From CBDDHT01 sp965228615 (lineage in GTDB: Bacteria; Pseudomonadota; Alphaproteobacteria; Rhizobiales; Methyloligellaceae), in assembly GCA_965228615.1 (NCBI GenBank), contig CBDDHT010000004.1, forward strand, positions 248,001-312,000: a stretch of DNA of 64,000 nt. The letters are read 5' to 3'. The translations under genes and the position numbers were made by a program. Below are positions 27,970 to 37,150 of this stretch, piece by piece (the stretch's first letter is position 1; every line of letters begins with the position of its first letter). The notes under the pieces are model-generated. The model had not been told where the DNA came from. It saw only the letters and a program-made list of their open reading frames with translations, and did no database searches.

Positions 27970-28224
27970 TTAGACGTATCCGGCCGAGGCATTCGGTAGT
28001 TTCGTCGCTGGAAAAGCCGGGCGCGAAGCCTGCGTCGGCCGATCGTTTGCTTCAGCCGCTGACCTGCGCGCCGTAAAACCGCGGCGGGCAACTGCATCAA
28101 TATCACTCCGTTGAATTCCGATATCCGCCAAGAGACGGTCATCCAGATCGTTCAGCAACCGGCGTGTGCGTCGATAATCAGCAACACGGTGCAAATAGTC
28201 CGCGAGGGAGCTGAGAATTACCAT
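27970..28224 (-). CDS. DUF1127 (YjiS-like) small basic protein
   Basis: An 84-residue protein whose first 50 residues are a DUF1127 domain, with the block RRLLNDLDDRLLADIGIQRSDI. Such small Arg-rich proteins are common in alphaproteobacteria; some bind RNA and affect phosphate or nitrogen turnover. The start at 28224 is fixed by AAGGAG eight bases upstream; a longer frame would add 58 unrelated residues. The tail of about 30 residues is Ala/Pro/Arg-rich and not conserved as far as I can tell. Confidence 0.8.
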   Translation of the reverse strand: MVILSSLADYLHRVADYRRTRRLLNDLDDRLLADIGIQRSDIDAVARRGFTARRSAAEANDRPTQASRPAFPATKLPNASAGYV

Positions 28225-28452
28225 ATCGCTCTCCTTCTCATGTTTGTCGGAGTGGCGGCCAACCCGCCATCCGCTGTTAGTTGACAAATATGAGAGTCGG
28301 GTCGCATCCGGTAGATCGCAGGTCGGGCAACAGCTTTGCGTGCGATGCATGGCTCGCTTAAGAGCTTGTTGATAGTTTCGATATGACGACAGACACAATC
28401 GGGCGCGATACTCTCAGCAAATGCGCTCAGGCGATTATCCAGGGAGAAAACA

Positions 28453-28803
28453 GTGACTGATATCAAACGGCACGAACCGAAAAAGATCCTAGCGAATGCA
28501 GTCGAAGCCGGAGGCCTGGTTTTTCTCGCCGGTCAATGCGCACCTGATCTGAGTGCGGATGCTGGTGGGCAAACACGGCAGATTCTCGACGAAATCGATC
28601 GTCTGCTGGCCCTTGCCGGAAGCGACAAAAGCAAGGCTGTCTCGGCAACGATCTGGGTTTCGGACATACGTTATCGCGATCCGATGAACGCTGTCTGGAT
28701 CGAGTGGATCGACAACGCAAACATTCCCGCACGTGCCTGTATCGAAGCCAAACTCGCGGATCCGCGAGCTCTGGTTGAGATCGCGGTCATTGCGGCGAAA
28801 TAG
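28453..28803 (+). CDS. RidA/YjgF family protein
   Basis: A 116-residue protein of the RidA family, which hydrolyses reactive enamine/imine intermediates from PLP enzymes. Family features are the strand VFLAGQCAPDLSADAGGQTRQ, a central helix, and the C-terminal substrate site with Arg in IPARACIEAKLADPRALVEIA. The start is a GTG with AGGGAG just upstream. It is a member of the broader RidA group rather than clearly RidA itself, so the exact substrate is open. Confidence 0.85.
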   Translation: MTDIKRHEPKKILANAVEAGGLVFLAGQCAPDLSADAGGQTRQILDEIDRLLALAGSDKSKAVSATIWVSDIRYRDPMNAVWIEWIDNANIPARACIEAKLADPRALVEIAVIAAK

Positions 28804-28825
28804 GCCGATTGTCACGGACAATTGA

Positions 28826-29239
28826 ATGAGACGCCATCGTGCTCTTTTGCTTGTCGCGACCTTCTTCTCGGTCGCCCACCTGGTACTTCAGATGGGACCT
28901 GCCGTGGCCGCCTGCGCCTTGGCAAGTTCCAGCTGCTACCCATGGGCGATTGAGGAGGGGGCCAAAGATACGGTAATTCTAGAGAATATTCCTAACAACG
29001 CGGTGACAAGCGTCATCTATCGGATCTGTCTTTGCGCCCCCGACACAGCCGTCGATATCGTTTTTCGCTATCCGGGCAAGGCCATCACAATCGGGACTCT
29101 TGGAACAGGCAAGAGCGTACCGATCTGCCGCGACTATCGCATTCAGACGTCGCGCTCTTCCCAGCTTCTCGTCAGCCGTAAGGGCCAATCATCACAACCG
29201 ATAGAGGGCTGCTACACGGCGCTATCCGCTTTGCCCTAA
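28826..29239 (+). CDS. Cysteine-rich exported hypothetical protein
   Basis: A 137-residue protein with a signal peptide (about 1-28, ending VAA-C). The mature part has six cysteines: ACALASSSCYPW, ICLC, ICRDY and EGCYTAL. They suggest a disulfide-stabilised periplasmic domain. I do not recognise the family. It lies 22 bases after the RidA gene and converges on the cytochrome gene with a 9-base gap. The lack of frame interruptions and a good signal peptide support it as real. Confidence 0.6.
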   Translation: MRRHRALLLVATFFSVAHLVLQMGPAVAACALASSSCYPWAIEEGAKDTVILENIPNNAVTSVIYRICLCAPDTAVDIVFRYPGKAITIGTLGTGKSVPICRDYRIQTSRSSQLLVSRKGQSSQPIEGCYTALSALP

Positions 29240-29248
29240 AACCGTCGT

Positions 29249-29956
29249 TCAGCAGGCATGCTTGATGAAGCGGGCAATTTCGGTCACATCTGAAAATACA
29301 ATCGTGAAACGGTCGCCGCCCTGTCCCGAAGCAAGCAGGATCGGTTGATCGGCAATTGGTCCGCGTTCACTGGTATCGACCTTGATGCGTAGATTGGTCT
29401 CCCAGATGGGGCGAACCCGTCCGTCGGCCGTTGTCAGGTGATAGCCATCTTTGCAATGGCGGACGTCTGTCACACGCTGGTGTGTCGGCATCGATTTGAG
29501 GACGGGCGGCAAACGTCCGTCCGCCAGCTCCTTCGAGAGCAGACCGGACCTGACCACTGTTTCGGCGCCATCCGGCGCCATGGCCTTCTCCAGGAAAGCA
29601 ATCAGATTGGCGCGGGTCTTGGCGCTTGGAAGGCCGCGAAACGTCATGGAAGTCCCTGGTGCAACCCGGTCCGGCCGATCGAGCCAAGCATCGAGTGTCA
29701 GGGCATCCCAGGTCAGATCGGCTTTTCCGAGGGCCTTGGTGTAGCGGCTATAGTCGGCAATCGCAGCCGCAGGCTTGCCCCAGAGTCCGGCAAGGCTTGG
29801 GCCCGAGAGATGCACGCCCGGTCGCAGCGAATGGCAGGCGGCACAGACACGATACGTTCGTGCGCCGGCACTTGGATCGCCCAATGTCTCCGCAGCAATG
29901 GTGGCGGTTGGACTCGCCACTAGCAGCATCAGAACACTCAAGATTCGAATTCGCAT
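29249..29956 (-). CDS. Periplasmic c-type cytochrome with C-terminal extension
   Basis: A 235-residue protein: signal peptide to about 22, a class I cytochrome c domain of about 100 residues, and a C-terminal domain of about 100. Haem attachment is CAACH, and the sixth ligand is probably Met in PGTSMTF. The C-terminal part includes HCKDGYHLTTADGRVRPIWE and resembles no catalytic domain I know. The start is chosen for the strong AAGGAGG six bases before ATG. It is likely an electron carrier in the periplasm; partners are not evident nearby. Confidence 0.85.
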   Translation of the reverse strand: MRIRILSVLMLLVASPTATIAAETLGDPSAGARTYRVCAACHSLRPGVHLSGPSLAGLWGKPAAAIADYSRYTKALGKADLTWDALTLDAWLDRPDRVAPGTSMTFRGLPSAKTRANLIAFLEKAMAPDGAETVVRSGLLSKELADGRLPPVLKSMPTHQRVTDVRHCKDGYHLTTADGRVRPIWETNLRIKVDTSERGPIADQPILLASGQGGDRFTIVFSDVTEIARFIKHAC

Positions 29957-30095
29957 GAGCGGCCTCCTTGCGACAGATCGCATCCCGCACTTGATGCGTG
30001 ATCCAGAGCGAGGACATGGGATAGCGCACTATCGCCTTGGGCCCCGCATCAGGAACGGGGCGCATCCTTCGGCATGCATAATATCCAAATTGGAT

Positions 30096-33020
30096 TCATT
30101 CAGCCGCCTGAGGTGTCACCGTTTTCGTCCGCCGTTTGAACATGCCCTTCAGGAATTGACCGGTGTAGCTCTTGCGCGCCTTGGCAACCGTTTCAGGTGT
30201 GCCCTCCGCAACCACATGGCCGCCGCCATCGCCTCCCTCCGGTCCGAGGTCGACGATCCAATCGGCGGTCTTGATGACTTCCAGATTGTGCTCGATCACC
30301 ACGACCGTGTTGCCTTGCTCGACGAGCTCATGCAGCACCTCAAGGAGCTTGGCGACGTCGTGGAAGTGCAGCCCCGTGGTCGGCTCGTCGAGTATGTAAA
30401 GTGTGCGTCCCGTCGCTCGCCGTGAAAGTTCTTTCGACAGTTTAACCCGCTGCGCTTCGCCGCCGGAAAGCGTCGTTGCCTGCTGGCCCACATGAATGTA
30501 GCCGAGGCCGACACGGGCCAATGTCTCCAGCTTATCGCGGATGGAGGGGACGGCCTTGAAGAACTCCGCGCCTTCTTCCACCGTCATATCCAGAATGTCG
30601 GCAATCGACTTGCCTTTGAACTTGATCTCCAGCGTTTCGCGGTTGTAGCGCTTGCCCTTGCATTGATCGCAAGTGACGTAGATGTCGGGAAGAAAGTGCA
30701 TCTCGATCTTGATCAGGCCGTCACCTTGACAGGCCTCGCAGCGACCGCCCTTCACATTGAAAGAGAAGCGTCCGGGCTTGTAACCGCGCGCGCGTGACTC
30801 CGGCAGTTCCGCGAACCATTCGCGGATCGGCGTGAAGGCGCCGGTATAGGTTGCAGGGTTGGAACGCGGCGTGCGCCCGATCGGGCTCTGGTCGATATCG
30901 ATGATCTTGTCGAGAAACTCGACGCCTTCGATCATGTCATGGGCGCCCGGCGCAGCGCGGGCTCCAGAGAGCTTGCGTGCGACGGCCTTGTAGAGTGTTT
31001 CGATCAGGAATGTCGACTTGCCGCCACCGGACACGCCCGTCACGCAGGTGAACGTGCCGAGCGGAATGCTGACATCCAGATCCTTCAGATTGTTCTCGCG
31101 TGCTCCGACGACACGCAGCGCGCGCCCCTTGGTTGCCTTGCGGCGCTTGCGCGGTACCGGAATCTGCTTGAACCCGGTCAGATACTGACCTGTCAGGCTC
31201 TCAGGCGAACTCATCACGGCGTCCGGTGTGCCTTCGGCAACAACTTCGCCGCCATGAACGCCGGCGCCCGGTCCCATGTCGACGACGTGGTCGGCCGTCA
31301 GGATCGCATCTTCGTCATGTTCGACCACGATCACCGTATTGCCGAGATCGCGAAGATGTTTCAGCGTTTCCAGCAACCGCGCATTGTCCCTCTGGTGCAA
31401 TCCGATGGAAGGCTCGTCCAGGACATAGAGAACACCCGTCAGGCCGGACCCGATTTGTGAGGCGAGACGGATGCGTTGGCTTTCGCCGCCAGACAGGGTT
31501 CGCGATGCACGCGATAAAGTCAGATATTCGAGCCCGACATCGTTCAGAAATTTGAGACGCTCGCGGATCTCCTTGAGAATACGGACGGCAATCTCATTGT
31601 GGTGTTTATTCAGCGACTTCGGCAGGGCGGTGAACCAATCGCCTGCCTCGCGGATCGGTAGTTTCGCAACCTCACCGATATGGCGGCCATCGATTTTGAC
31701 AGCCAGCGCCTGGGTTTTCAGGCGATAACCGTCGCAAGCGGCGCACGGATGTTTCGACTGATATCGGTTCAGTTCCTCTCGGACCCAGGACGATTCCGTT
31801 TCACGCCACCGCCGTTCGATATTCGTAACGACGCCTTCGAATGCCTTCTTCGTTTTGTAGCTGCGCACGCCATCGTCATAGGTGAAGGTGATCTTCTCCT
31901 TGCCCGAGCCGTAAAGGATTGCCTTGCGTACTTTCTCCGGGAGTTCCGACCACGGCGCGGTCATCGACACACCAAAGTGCTTGGCGATCGCCTTCAGGGT
32001 TTGGGCGTAATAAGGCGACGTATTGCCTGTTCGCGCCCAAGGGAGCACTGCGCCCTTGTCCAGGCTCAGACTTGTGTCTGGAACGACCAGATCCGCCTCG
32101 AACCGCAATTCCGTACCAAGGCCGTCGCAGGCCGGGCAGGCACCGAAAGGATTGTTGAACGAAAACAGTCGAGGTTCGATCTCATCGATCGTGAAACCGG
32201 AGACGGGGCAGGCGAAATTGGCCGAGAAGACAAGGCGTTCATGAGTCTCGTTTCGTGACCGGTTAGCCGACTCGAGCGTTTCCTTGTCGAGGGCCTTGTC
32301 AGCCAGCTCAACGACCGCGATACCATCAGCGAGCGTGAGCGCCGTTTCTATCGAGTCCGCCAGACGGCTTGCAATATCGGGCCGCACGACGACGCGGTCG
32401 ACCACCACATCGATATCGTGGGTGAACTTCTTGTCGAGCTTCGGCACATCGGCAATTTCGTAGAAAGTACCGTCGACTTTGACGCGCTGGAAACCCTTCT
32501 TCTGCAGTTCAGCGAATTCCTTGCGGTACTCGCCTTTTCGCCCGCGCACGATCGGCGCGAGCAGATAGGCACGCGTCCCTTCTTCAAGGGCAAGGACACC
32601 GTCGACCATCTGACTGACGGTCTGGCTTTCGATCGGCAATCCCGTCGCTGGCGAATAGGGGACACCGATACGGGCGAAGAGCAGCCGCATATAATCGTAG
32701 ATTTCGGTTACTGTGCCGACCGTCGAACGCGGATTGCGCGAAGTCGTCTTCTGCTCGATGGAGATGGCCGGTGACAGGCCTTCGATCAGGTCCACATCGG
32801 GCTTCTGCATCATCTCCAGGAACTGGCGCGCATAGGCCGAAAGGCTTTCGACATAGCGCCGCTGTCCCTCGGCATAGATTGTGTCGAAGGCGAGCGACGA
32901 CTTCCCCGAGCCGGAAAGACCGGTAATAACCACCAGACCTTCGCGCGGCAGATCGAGATCGACACCTTTCAGATTATGTTCCCGGGCTCCGCGAACGGAG
33001 ATCGATTTCAGCGCTGTCAT
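30096..33020 (-). CDS. uvrA: Excinuclease ABC subunit UvrA
   Basis: UvrA is the damage-sensing ATPase of nucleotide excision repair. The 974 residues hold two ABC modules: Walker A GLSGSGKSSLAFDT near residue 30 and GVSGGGKSTF near 645, and the LSGGESQRIRLA and LSGGEAQRVKLS signatures. The insertion zinc finger of the second module is complete (CEAC and CDQC). The first reads CPVSG with CPAC, so one of four cysteines is Ser, a variant I believe common in this lineage. The ATG at 33020 is preferred over a TTG two codons earlier. Confidence 0.97.
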   Translation of the reverse strand: MTALKSISVRGAREHNLKGVDLDLPREGLVVITGLSGSGKSSLAFDTIYAEGQRRYVESLSAYARQFLEMMQKPDVDLIEGLSPAISIEQKTTSRNPRSTVGTVTEIYDYMRLLFARIGVPYSPATGLPIESQTVSQMVDGVLALEEGTRAYLLAPIVRGRKGEYRKEFAELQKKGFQRVKVDGTFYEIADVPKLDKKFTHDIDVVVDRVVVRPDIASRLADSIETALTLADGIAVVELADKALDKETLESANRSRNETHERLVFSANFACPVSGFTIDEIEPRLFSFNNPFGACPACDGLGTELRFEADLVVPDTSLSLDKGAVLPWARTGNTSPYYAQTLKAIAKHFGVSMTAPWSELPEKVRKAILYGSGKEKITFTYDDGVRSYKTKKAFEGVVTNIERRWRETESSWVREELNRYQSKHPCAACDGYRLKTQALAVKIDGRHIGEVAKLPIREAGDWFTALPKSLNKHHNEIAVRILKEIRERLKFLNDVGLEYLTLSRASRTLSGGESQRIRLASQIGSGLTGVLYVLDEPSIGLHQRDNARLLETLKHLRDLGNTVIVVEHDEDAILTADHVVDMGPGAGVHGGEVVAEGTPDAVMSSPESLTGQYLTGFKQIPVPRKRRKATKGRALRVVGARENNLKDLDVSIPLGTFTCVTGVSGGGKSTFLIETLYKAVARKLSGARAAPGAHDMIEGVEFLDKIIDIDQSPIGRTPRSNPATYTGAFTPIREWFAELPESRARGYKPGRFSFNVKGGRCEACQGDGLIKIEMHFLPDIYVTCDQCKGKRYNRETLEIKFKGKSIADILDMTVEEGAEFFKAVPSIRDKLETLARVGLGYIHVGQQATTLSGGEAQRVKLSKELSRRATGRTLYILDEPTTGLHFHDVAKLLEVLHELVEQGNTVVVIEHNLEVIKTADWIVDLGPEGGDGGGHVVAEGTPETVAKARKSYTGQFLKGMFKRRTKTVTPQAAE

Positions 33021-33140
33021 GGACAAGGATTAGCTTGCCCATGTGGTCCGCACAAGACGGCAGGCAGGCGCATGCACAGGAAGCTGACAGCTCATGACAG
33101 TACGGCAGATCGGTCGGCAGAGTGCCTCGACCCACCGGGA

Positions 33141-34265
33141 TTAAGCCGTTCGCAGCATCACCCAGCCAACGGCCTTCCAGGAGACAAAGCCAAGAATTGC
33201 GCCGGCATAACAGTCGATTGCGTAATTCCAACCGAGATGCACGGCAGCGATCGTTGACAGGAGGAGCAAGGCGCTCGCGAGAACCCCGAGGGATGTGCGC
33301 ACGTTCAATGCTGTCAAAGTCACAATCGTGAGACTTGCCGTCACAAGACTTGGCATAGCTGCGACAGCCGCAAAATGAGCACCGGCACCGGCGCTGTTTA
33401 CAGCTTGAATATGAGCCTGCTGAAGCCCGAGAGACCAGAGTTTCGTCTCTGCATCAATAGCGGCGAGACGCGTGAAAAGGTCTGCATATGGGCTGTTTCC
33501 AGGGATCATCTGAATGGAAAATGCCGGCCCGGCAGATGAAACCAGGACCATCAACAAGGCGCCGGCGACCCAGGCCAGCGACAGGGAAATCAGAAATTGC
33601 TGCCGGTTGGGCGTGTCATACTTCGCGCATGCGATGGCGACATAGAATGCCAGGACCCAGAGCAGGCTGATCTGGTAGAGCTGATCGAGCAATACGGTCA
33701 GTCCTGAACCACCGGCAAAGGCATGGGTTATCTGATGCGGCAGCACACCCAGATGAAAAGCCCGGTCCAATGCAATGAGATTGGCCGCGCCGGAATGCGC
33801 CCCAAGATCCGGAAGCGAGGCGACGATCGCGTTCATCACGGCGACGAGGACGACGAGGCTCAGCAATGCCGGTATCGCATTGGTCCAGCGCGGGCTCAGG
33901 ACCATGTTTTTTGCAATCCGGCCAAGCGCGCCGGAACAATCGCTCCAATTCGTCATTCCCATGCGATAAACAAGGATGCCGAAGCCGGCGATCATCAGGC
34001 AGCAGGCCAGGGCCAGAGCGAAATCGATGCCTTTGGCGAATGGCAAGGTTCGATCGATCAGGAAACCGAGGGCGACACCGGAGAGCAGAAACAGACTGCA
34101 AATAGATAAGAGGACCCCATGCGCAATGAATCGGGCGACGAGTGTATTCCCCGTATGCATTGCCAGCAGCCGTAAAGCCTGGCCGGGAGGTATGGCATCA
34201 GCCCGGATTTGCGGTGGCGTTAAGTAACGGCTGACGGTCTCTTGAGGGACGGTGATATCGGCCAT
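33141..34265 (-). CDS. PAP2_3-like membrane protein lacking catalytic histidines
   Basis: A 374-residue protein with about eight membrane helices. The C-terminal half resembles the PAP2_3/Aur1-like group of lipid phosphatases and phosphotransferases. The second motif is AAMPSLVTA, where active members have a His after SL or SM. The third is LGWNYAIDCYAG, where active members have WHY. Both catalytic histidines therefore appear replaced (Val and Asn), and hydrolase activity is doubtful. The ATG at 34265 has GGAG nine bases upstream and is preferred over a GTG five codons earlier. Confidence 0.7.
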   Translation of the reverse strand: MADITVPQETVSRYLTPPQIRADAIPPGQALRLLAMHTGNTLVARFIAHGVLLSICSLFLLSGVALGFLIDRTLPFAKGIDFALALACCLMIAGFGILVYRMGMTNWSDCSGALGRIAKNMVLSPRWTNAIPALLSLVVLVAVMNAIVASLPDLGAHSGAANLIALDRAFHLGVLPHQITHAFAGGSGLTVLLDQLYQISLLWVLAFYVAIACAKYDTPNRQQFLISLSLAWVAGALLMVLVSSAGPAFSIQMIPGNSPYADLFTRLAAIDAETKLWSLGLQQAHIQAVNSAGAGAHFAAVAAMPSLVTASLTIVTLTALNVRTSLGVLASALLLLSTIAAVHLGWNYAIDCYAGAILGFVSWKAVGWVMLRTA

Positions 34266-34414
34266 GTCTGAGTTCTCCACGAGTCGTGGAGTGACCGTAG
34301 CGAGGCAATCGTAAATGCAATGTTAATTGCTGTCCGGAGTTGATACGGGCGCTGGATTAAGCACCGGAAAGACGACTAGAGAAACTGCGTTTCGTCAGAC
34401 GAACATAAGTTGAT

Positions 34415-35053
34415 CTAGAACAGGCGGTATCCGGTTGTGAAAATCACGGCAAGCCAGACGATCGCCATGAGCGATGGATAAAAGGTCAGACCGAAACCAA
34501 ATGCCCGTAAGGGGGCATTCTTATGATAGCCAATCCAGAACAATATGCGGCCAACCAGCCAGATAACCGTCAGAACAATAAGATTTTTGGCATTTTCATG
34601 CGGCGCATGAAGCATCATTCCGAGTTGGCTGACGACGAACAGCAGATACTGCTCGGCGGTGTTCAGGACGAAGCGCGTATTGATGTCGAGGGATGAATTC
34701 GGCACGGCAACATTGCCAACCATGAGTGCCGGGTTCAGCCGTTGAAGGGCAACGACTGCTATTGCGACAACCAGCGGTATTCCCGCAAATGTTATATTCC
34801 GCATGACCAGGAAGAGTTTGTCTTCCAAAGTCGACCAGGACTCGGGCTTCCACGTGATGAATTCGGCAAGCACGAAAAACACGAGACATGCGACCAGCCA
34901 GTTCCCGATCAGAACAACCAGAAACGGCCATTCTTCCGCGGAGAAACCGAACACGGCGGTGCCGCGTCTAGCGCTGCGCCGTCGCAGTGCGGCCTGCACC
35001 TTGGCGTTTCTATCGCTTGGTGCCATGCGAGTTCGCTCGTTCAAGTCTGACAT
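34415..35053 (-). CDS. MAPEG family membrane protein
   Basis: A 212-residue protein with four or five helices. The C-terminal half carries the MAPEG signatures LNTAEQYLLFVVSQL and LVGRILFWIGYHKNAPLRAF. MAPEG proteins include glutathione-dependent transferases, but many bacterial ones are of unknown activity. The N terminus is a basic, soluble stretch of about 45 residues. The start is uncertain: ATG at 35053 or at 35026, neither with a strong ribosome site. A longer frame would add 39 residues unlike the family. Confidence 0.75.
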   Translation of the reverse strand: MSDLNERTRMAPSDRNAKVQAALRRRSARRGTAVFGFSAEEWPFLVVLIGNWLVACLVFFVLAEFITWKPESWSTLEDKLFLVMRNITFAGIPLVVAIAVVALQRLNPALMVGNVAVPNSSLDINTRFVLNTAEQYLLFVVSQLGMMLHAPHENAKNLIVLTVIWLVGRILFWIGYHKNAPLRAFGFGLTFYPSLMAIVWLAVIFTTGYRLF

Positions 35054-35353
35054 TTTCGCGTGTGATGAATGCTGAGGCGGACGCCAAAGCCTGTGCCGCG
35101 GCCTTAACTGCCGCCCCCGACCAACTGCTCTTACGAAATGTGGCGGCTCTTGGCTATTCATTTTTTGCACTGCAGCGCAGCGACCGAAGTGCGTGGTTGC
35201 CCAGGAAGCAAAAAATGGCTAAAAAGAACAAACCGAGTACAAACACTTGAACTTGCCTGTGGACAGATCGCCTGTCGACTGCGACGCGTGCCGCGGCAAG
35301 GGCTAATGTCGCCGGAATTCAAACAGTGCGTAGTAAGACGAAAGGAACCCACA
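35054..35353. other. Intergenic region between MAPEG and ssb genes
   Basis: About 300 bases between two divergent genes. Nothing coding is evident. It includes a possible LexA-type half-site pair (35226-35240) and must hold the promoters of both genes. Confidence 0.4.
35226..35240. promoter_or_regulatory. Possible LexA (SOS) box upstream of ssb
   Basis: GAAC-N7-GTAC lies about 115 bases upstream of the ssb start. Alphaproteobacterial LexA usually binds GTTC-N7-GTTC, read GAAC-N7-GAAC on the other strand, so there is one mismatch in the second half-site. ssb is a plausible SOS target. No comparable site was seen upstream of uvrA. Confidence 0.25.
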
Positions 35354-35830
35354 ATGGCCGGCTCCGTCAACAAAGTCATCCTGATCGGAAATCTGGGAGC
35401 CGATCCGGAAATCCGTAATACGCAGGATGGCCGCCCGATCTGCAATCTGAGCGTCGCAACGACGGATTCGTGGCGAGATAAGTCGAGTGGCGAACGCCGC
35501 GAACGGACTGAATGGCACCGCGTGGTGATCTTCAACGAAGGCCTCTGCAGGATCGCCGAGCAATATTTGCGCAAGGGATCCAAGGTGTATCTCGAAGGCC
35601 AGTTGCAGACACGCAAATGGCAGGACCAGTCGGGTCAGGACAAATACACCACCGAAGTTGTGCTGCAGGGATTCAACTCGACGCTGACGATGCTCGACTC
35701 GCGCGCGTCCGGAGGACCTGGCGAAGGGCGGCAGGACTATCAGCGCTCGAGTGGCGACTTCGGCAGAACCAGTCCGATGGATAATGGCGGTACGTTCGAG
35801 AAAGAGTTGGACGACGAAATCCCGTTCTAG
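35354..35830 (+). CDS. ssb: Single-stranded DNA-binding protein
   Basis: SSB coats single-stranded DNA in replication, repair and recombination. The 158 residues show the OB fold from residue 5 (NKVILIGNLGADPEIRNTQDG), the block EWHRVVIFNEGL and TEVVLQGFNSTLTML. A short Gly/Ser/Asp-rich tail ends in DDEIPF, the peptide that binds partner proteins. The start ATG has AAGGA upstream; a much longer frame begins at 35138 but has no homology. It lies in the usual neighbourhood of uvrA and gyrA. Confidence 0.96.
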   Translation: MAGSVNKVILIGNLGADPEIRNTQDGRPICNLSVATTDSWRDKSSGERRERTEWHRVVIFNEGLCRIAEQYLRKGSKVYLEGQLQTRKWQDQSGQDKYTTEVVLQGFNSTLTMLDSRASGGPGEGRQDYQRSSGDFGRTSPMDNGGTFEKELDDEIPF

Positions 35831-35872
35831 CGATGCCCGGTCCGATATTGTCTGGCATAATGGCATGAACAG

Positions 35873-37144
35873 ATGACAGGGCCGGGTTACGGGCGGCGTT
35901 GCCTGATCGCAGGGGCCTATGGCTTCATCGGGTCGGCGGTTGCGCGCGCCTTTCAACGTGACGGATGGGAGGTTATCGGCGTCGGGCGCGATGAGGCGCT
36001 GGGCCGGCGTCTGATGCCGGAAATCAATTGGCAATCGGTCAACTTCAACCGACCTCTCGATCCAGATGTCTGGCGGGACCGGCTGAACGGGGTCGACACC
36101 CTGGTTAACTGCGTCGGCATTCTACAAACCGGCCACCGTGACCGTGCACAGGCGATCCATGTCGATGCACCCGCGGCGCTTTTCGAAGGCGCGCGCCGAG
36201 CGGGTGTCAGGCGCGTGATCCATCTGTCGGCCATGAGTGCCGAGACGGACATCGATACGGAATATACGCGCACAAAACTGGCCGCCGAGCAGAATGTTGC
36301 CGGTCTCGATCTCGATTGGTTGATCCTCAAGCCCTCACTGGTCATCGGTCCCGGCAGCTATGGCGGCACATCGATGGTCCGCGGATTGGCAGGCGTCCCT
36401 CTGATCACGCCATTGCCGGATGGCGGCACTCAGATTTTCCAACCCATTGCTTTGTCGGACCTCGCTGCCGGGATGGCGCGCCTTGCATGCGAGGGGGCGC
36501 CCTCACGCATGACGCTTTATGCACCGGGGCCGGACGTCATGACGCTGGCGGATGTGGTCTCGGAAACAAAGGCGTGGCTGGGTTTCGAGCCGACGCGACA
36601 GGTCGCGGTCGGATCGACCGTGACGCGTCTGCTCCTGAAACTCGGCGATCTGTGGGTCGACGTCGGCAACCGCACCTCTTTGTGCACGACGAGCTTCCGT
36701 CATATGGCCTATAGCGAAGTTCTCGACTCTCGGCCATTTGCCACCGCAACGGGTATGAAGCTCCAATCGTTCAAAGACGCCATGGCCGCAACGCCAGCCA
36801 CGATCCAGGATAGGATCCACGCACGGATTGCCTGGCCCGGATTTGCCCTGCGTTTGCTGCTGGCGTTCCAGCTCATGCTTGGCGGCGTCCCGTCGCCCGG
36901 CGTTCTGCCCGATGCCATCCAATTATTGTTGGGTGTGGCACAGGTCGGCGCCGGTTTTATGCTGTTGCTGGATCGGTGGGTCCGCATGGCATGCATGATC
37001 CTGATGGGTGTTCTCGCCGTCGCATTGATCGTGTCGATCCCATTCCTCTTTTCATCACCATATATTCTGCTTCAGTTGGTATTGCAGACATTTGTTACTG
37101 CGACTGCCGCAGCCGTCGTCATGGCACTCGCGGAAAAGAGGTGA
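35873..37144 (+). CDS. NAD(P)-binding SDR/epimerase fused to DoxX-like membrane domain
   Basis: A 423-residue fusion. Residues about 8-290 form an atypical short-chain dehydrogenase (YbjT/NDUFA9-like) with CLIAGAYGFIGSAVARAF as the nucleotide-binding motif, VNCVGIL, and YTRTKLAAEQ. Residues about 320-420 are four helices of the DoxX-like type. The pair with a DUF2269 gene, starting seven bases later, is a combination I recognise from other proteobacteria. The function is unsettled; nucleotide-sugar or quinone-linked roles have been suggested by homology only. Confidence 0.8.
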   Translation: MTGPGYGRRCLIAGAYGFIGSAVARAFQRDGWEVIGVGRDEALGRRLMPEINWQSVNFNRPLDPDVWRDRLNGVDTLVNCVGILQTGHRDRAQAIHVDAPAALFEGARRAGVRRVIHLSAMSAETDIDTEYTRTKLAAEQNVAGLDLDWLILKPSLVIGPGSYGGTSMVRGLAGVPLITPLPDGGTQIFQPIALSDLAAGMARLACEGAPSRMTLYAPGPDVMTLADVVSETKAWLGFEPTRQVAVGSTVTRLLLKLGDLWVDVGNRTSLCTTSFRHMAYSEVLDSRPFATATGMKLQSFKDAMAATPATIQDRIHARIAWPGFALRLLLAFQLMLGGVPSPGVLPDAIQLLLGVAQVGAGFMLLLDRWVRMACMILMGVLAVALIVSIPFLFSSPYILLQLVLQTFVTATAAAVVMALAEKR

Positions 37145-37150
37145 AGCACG

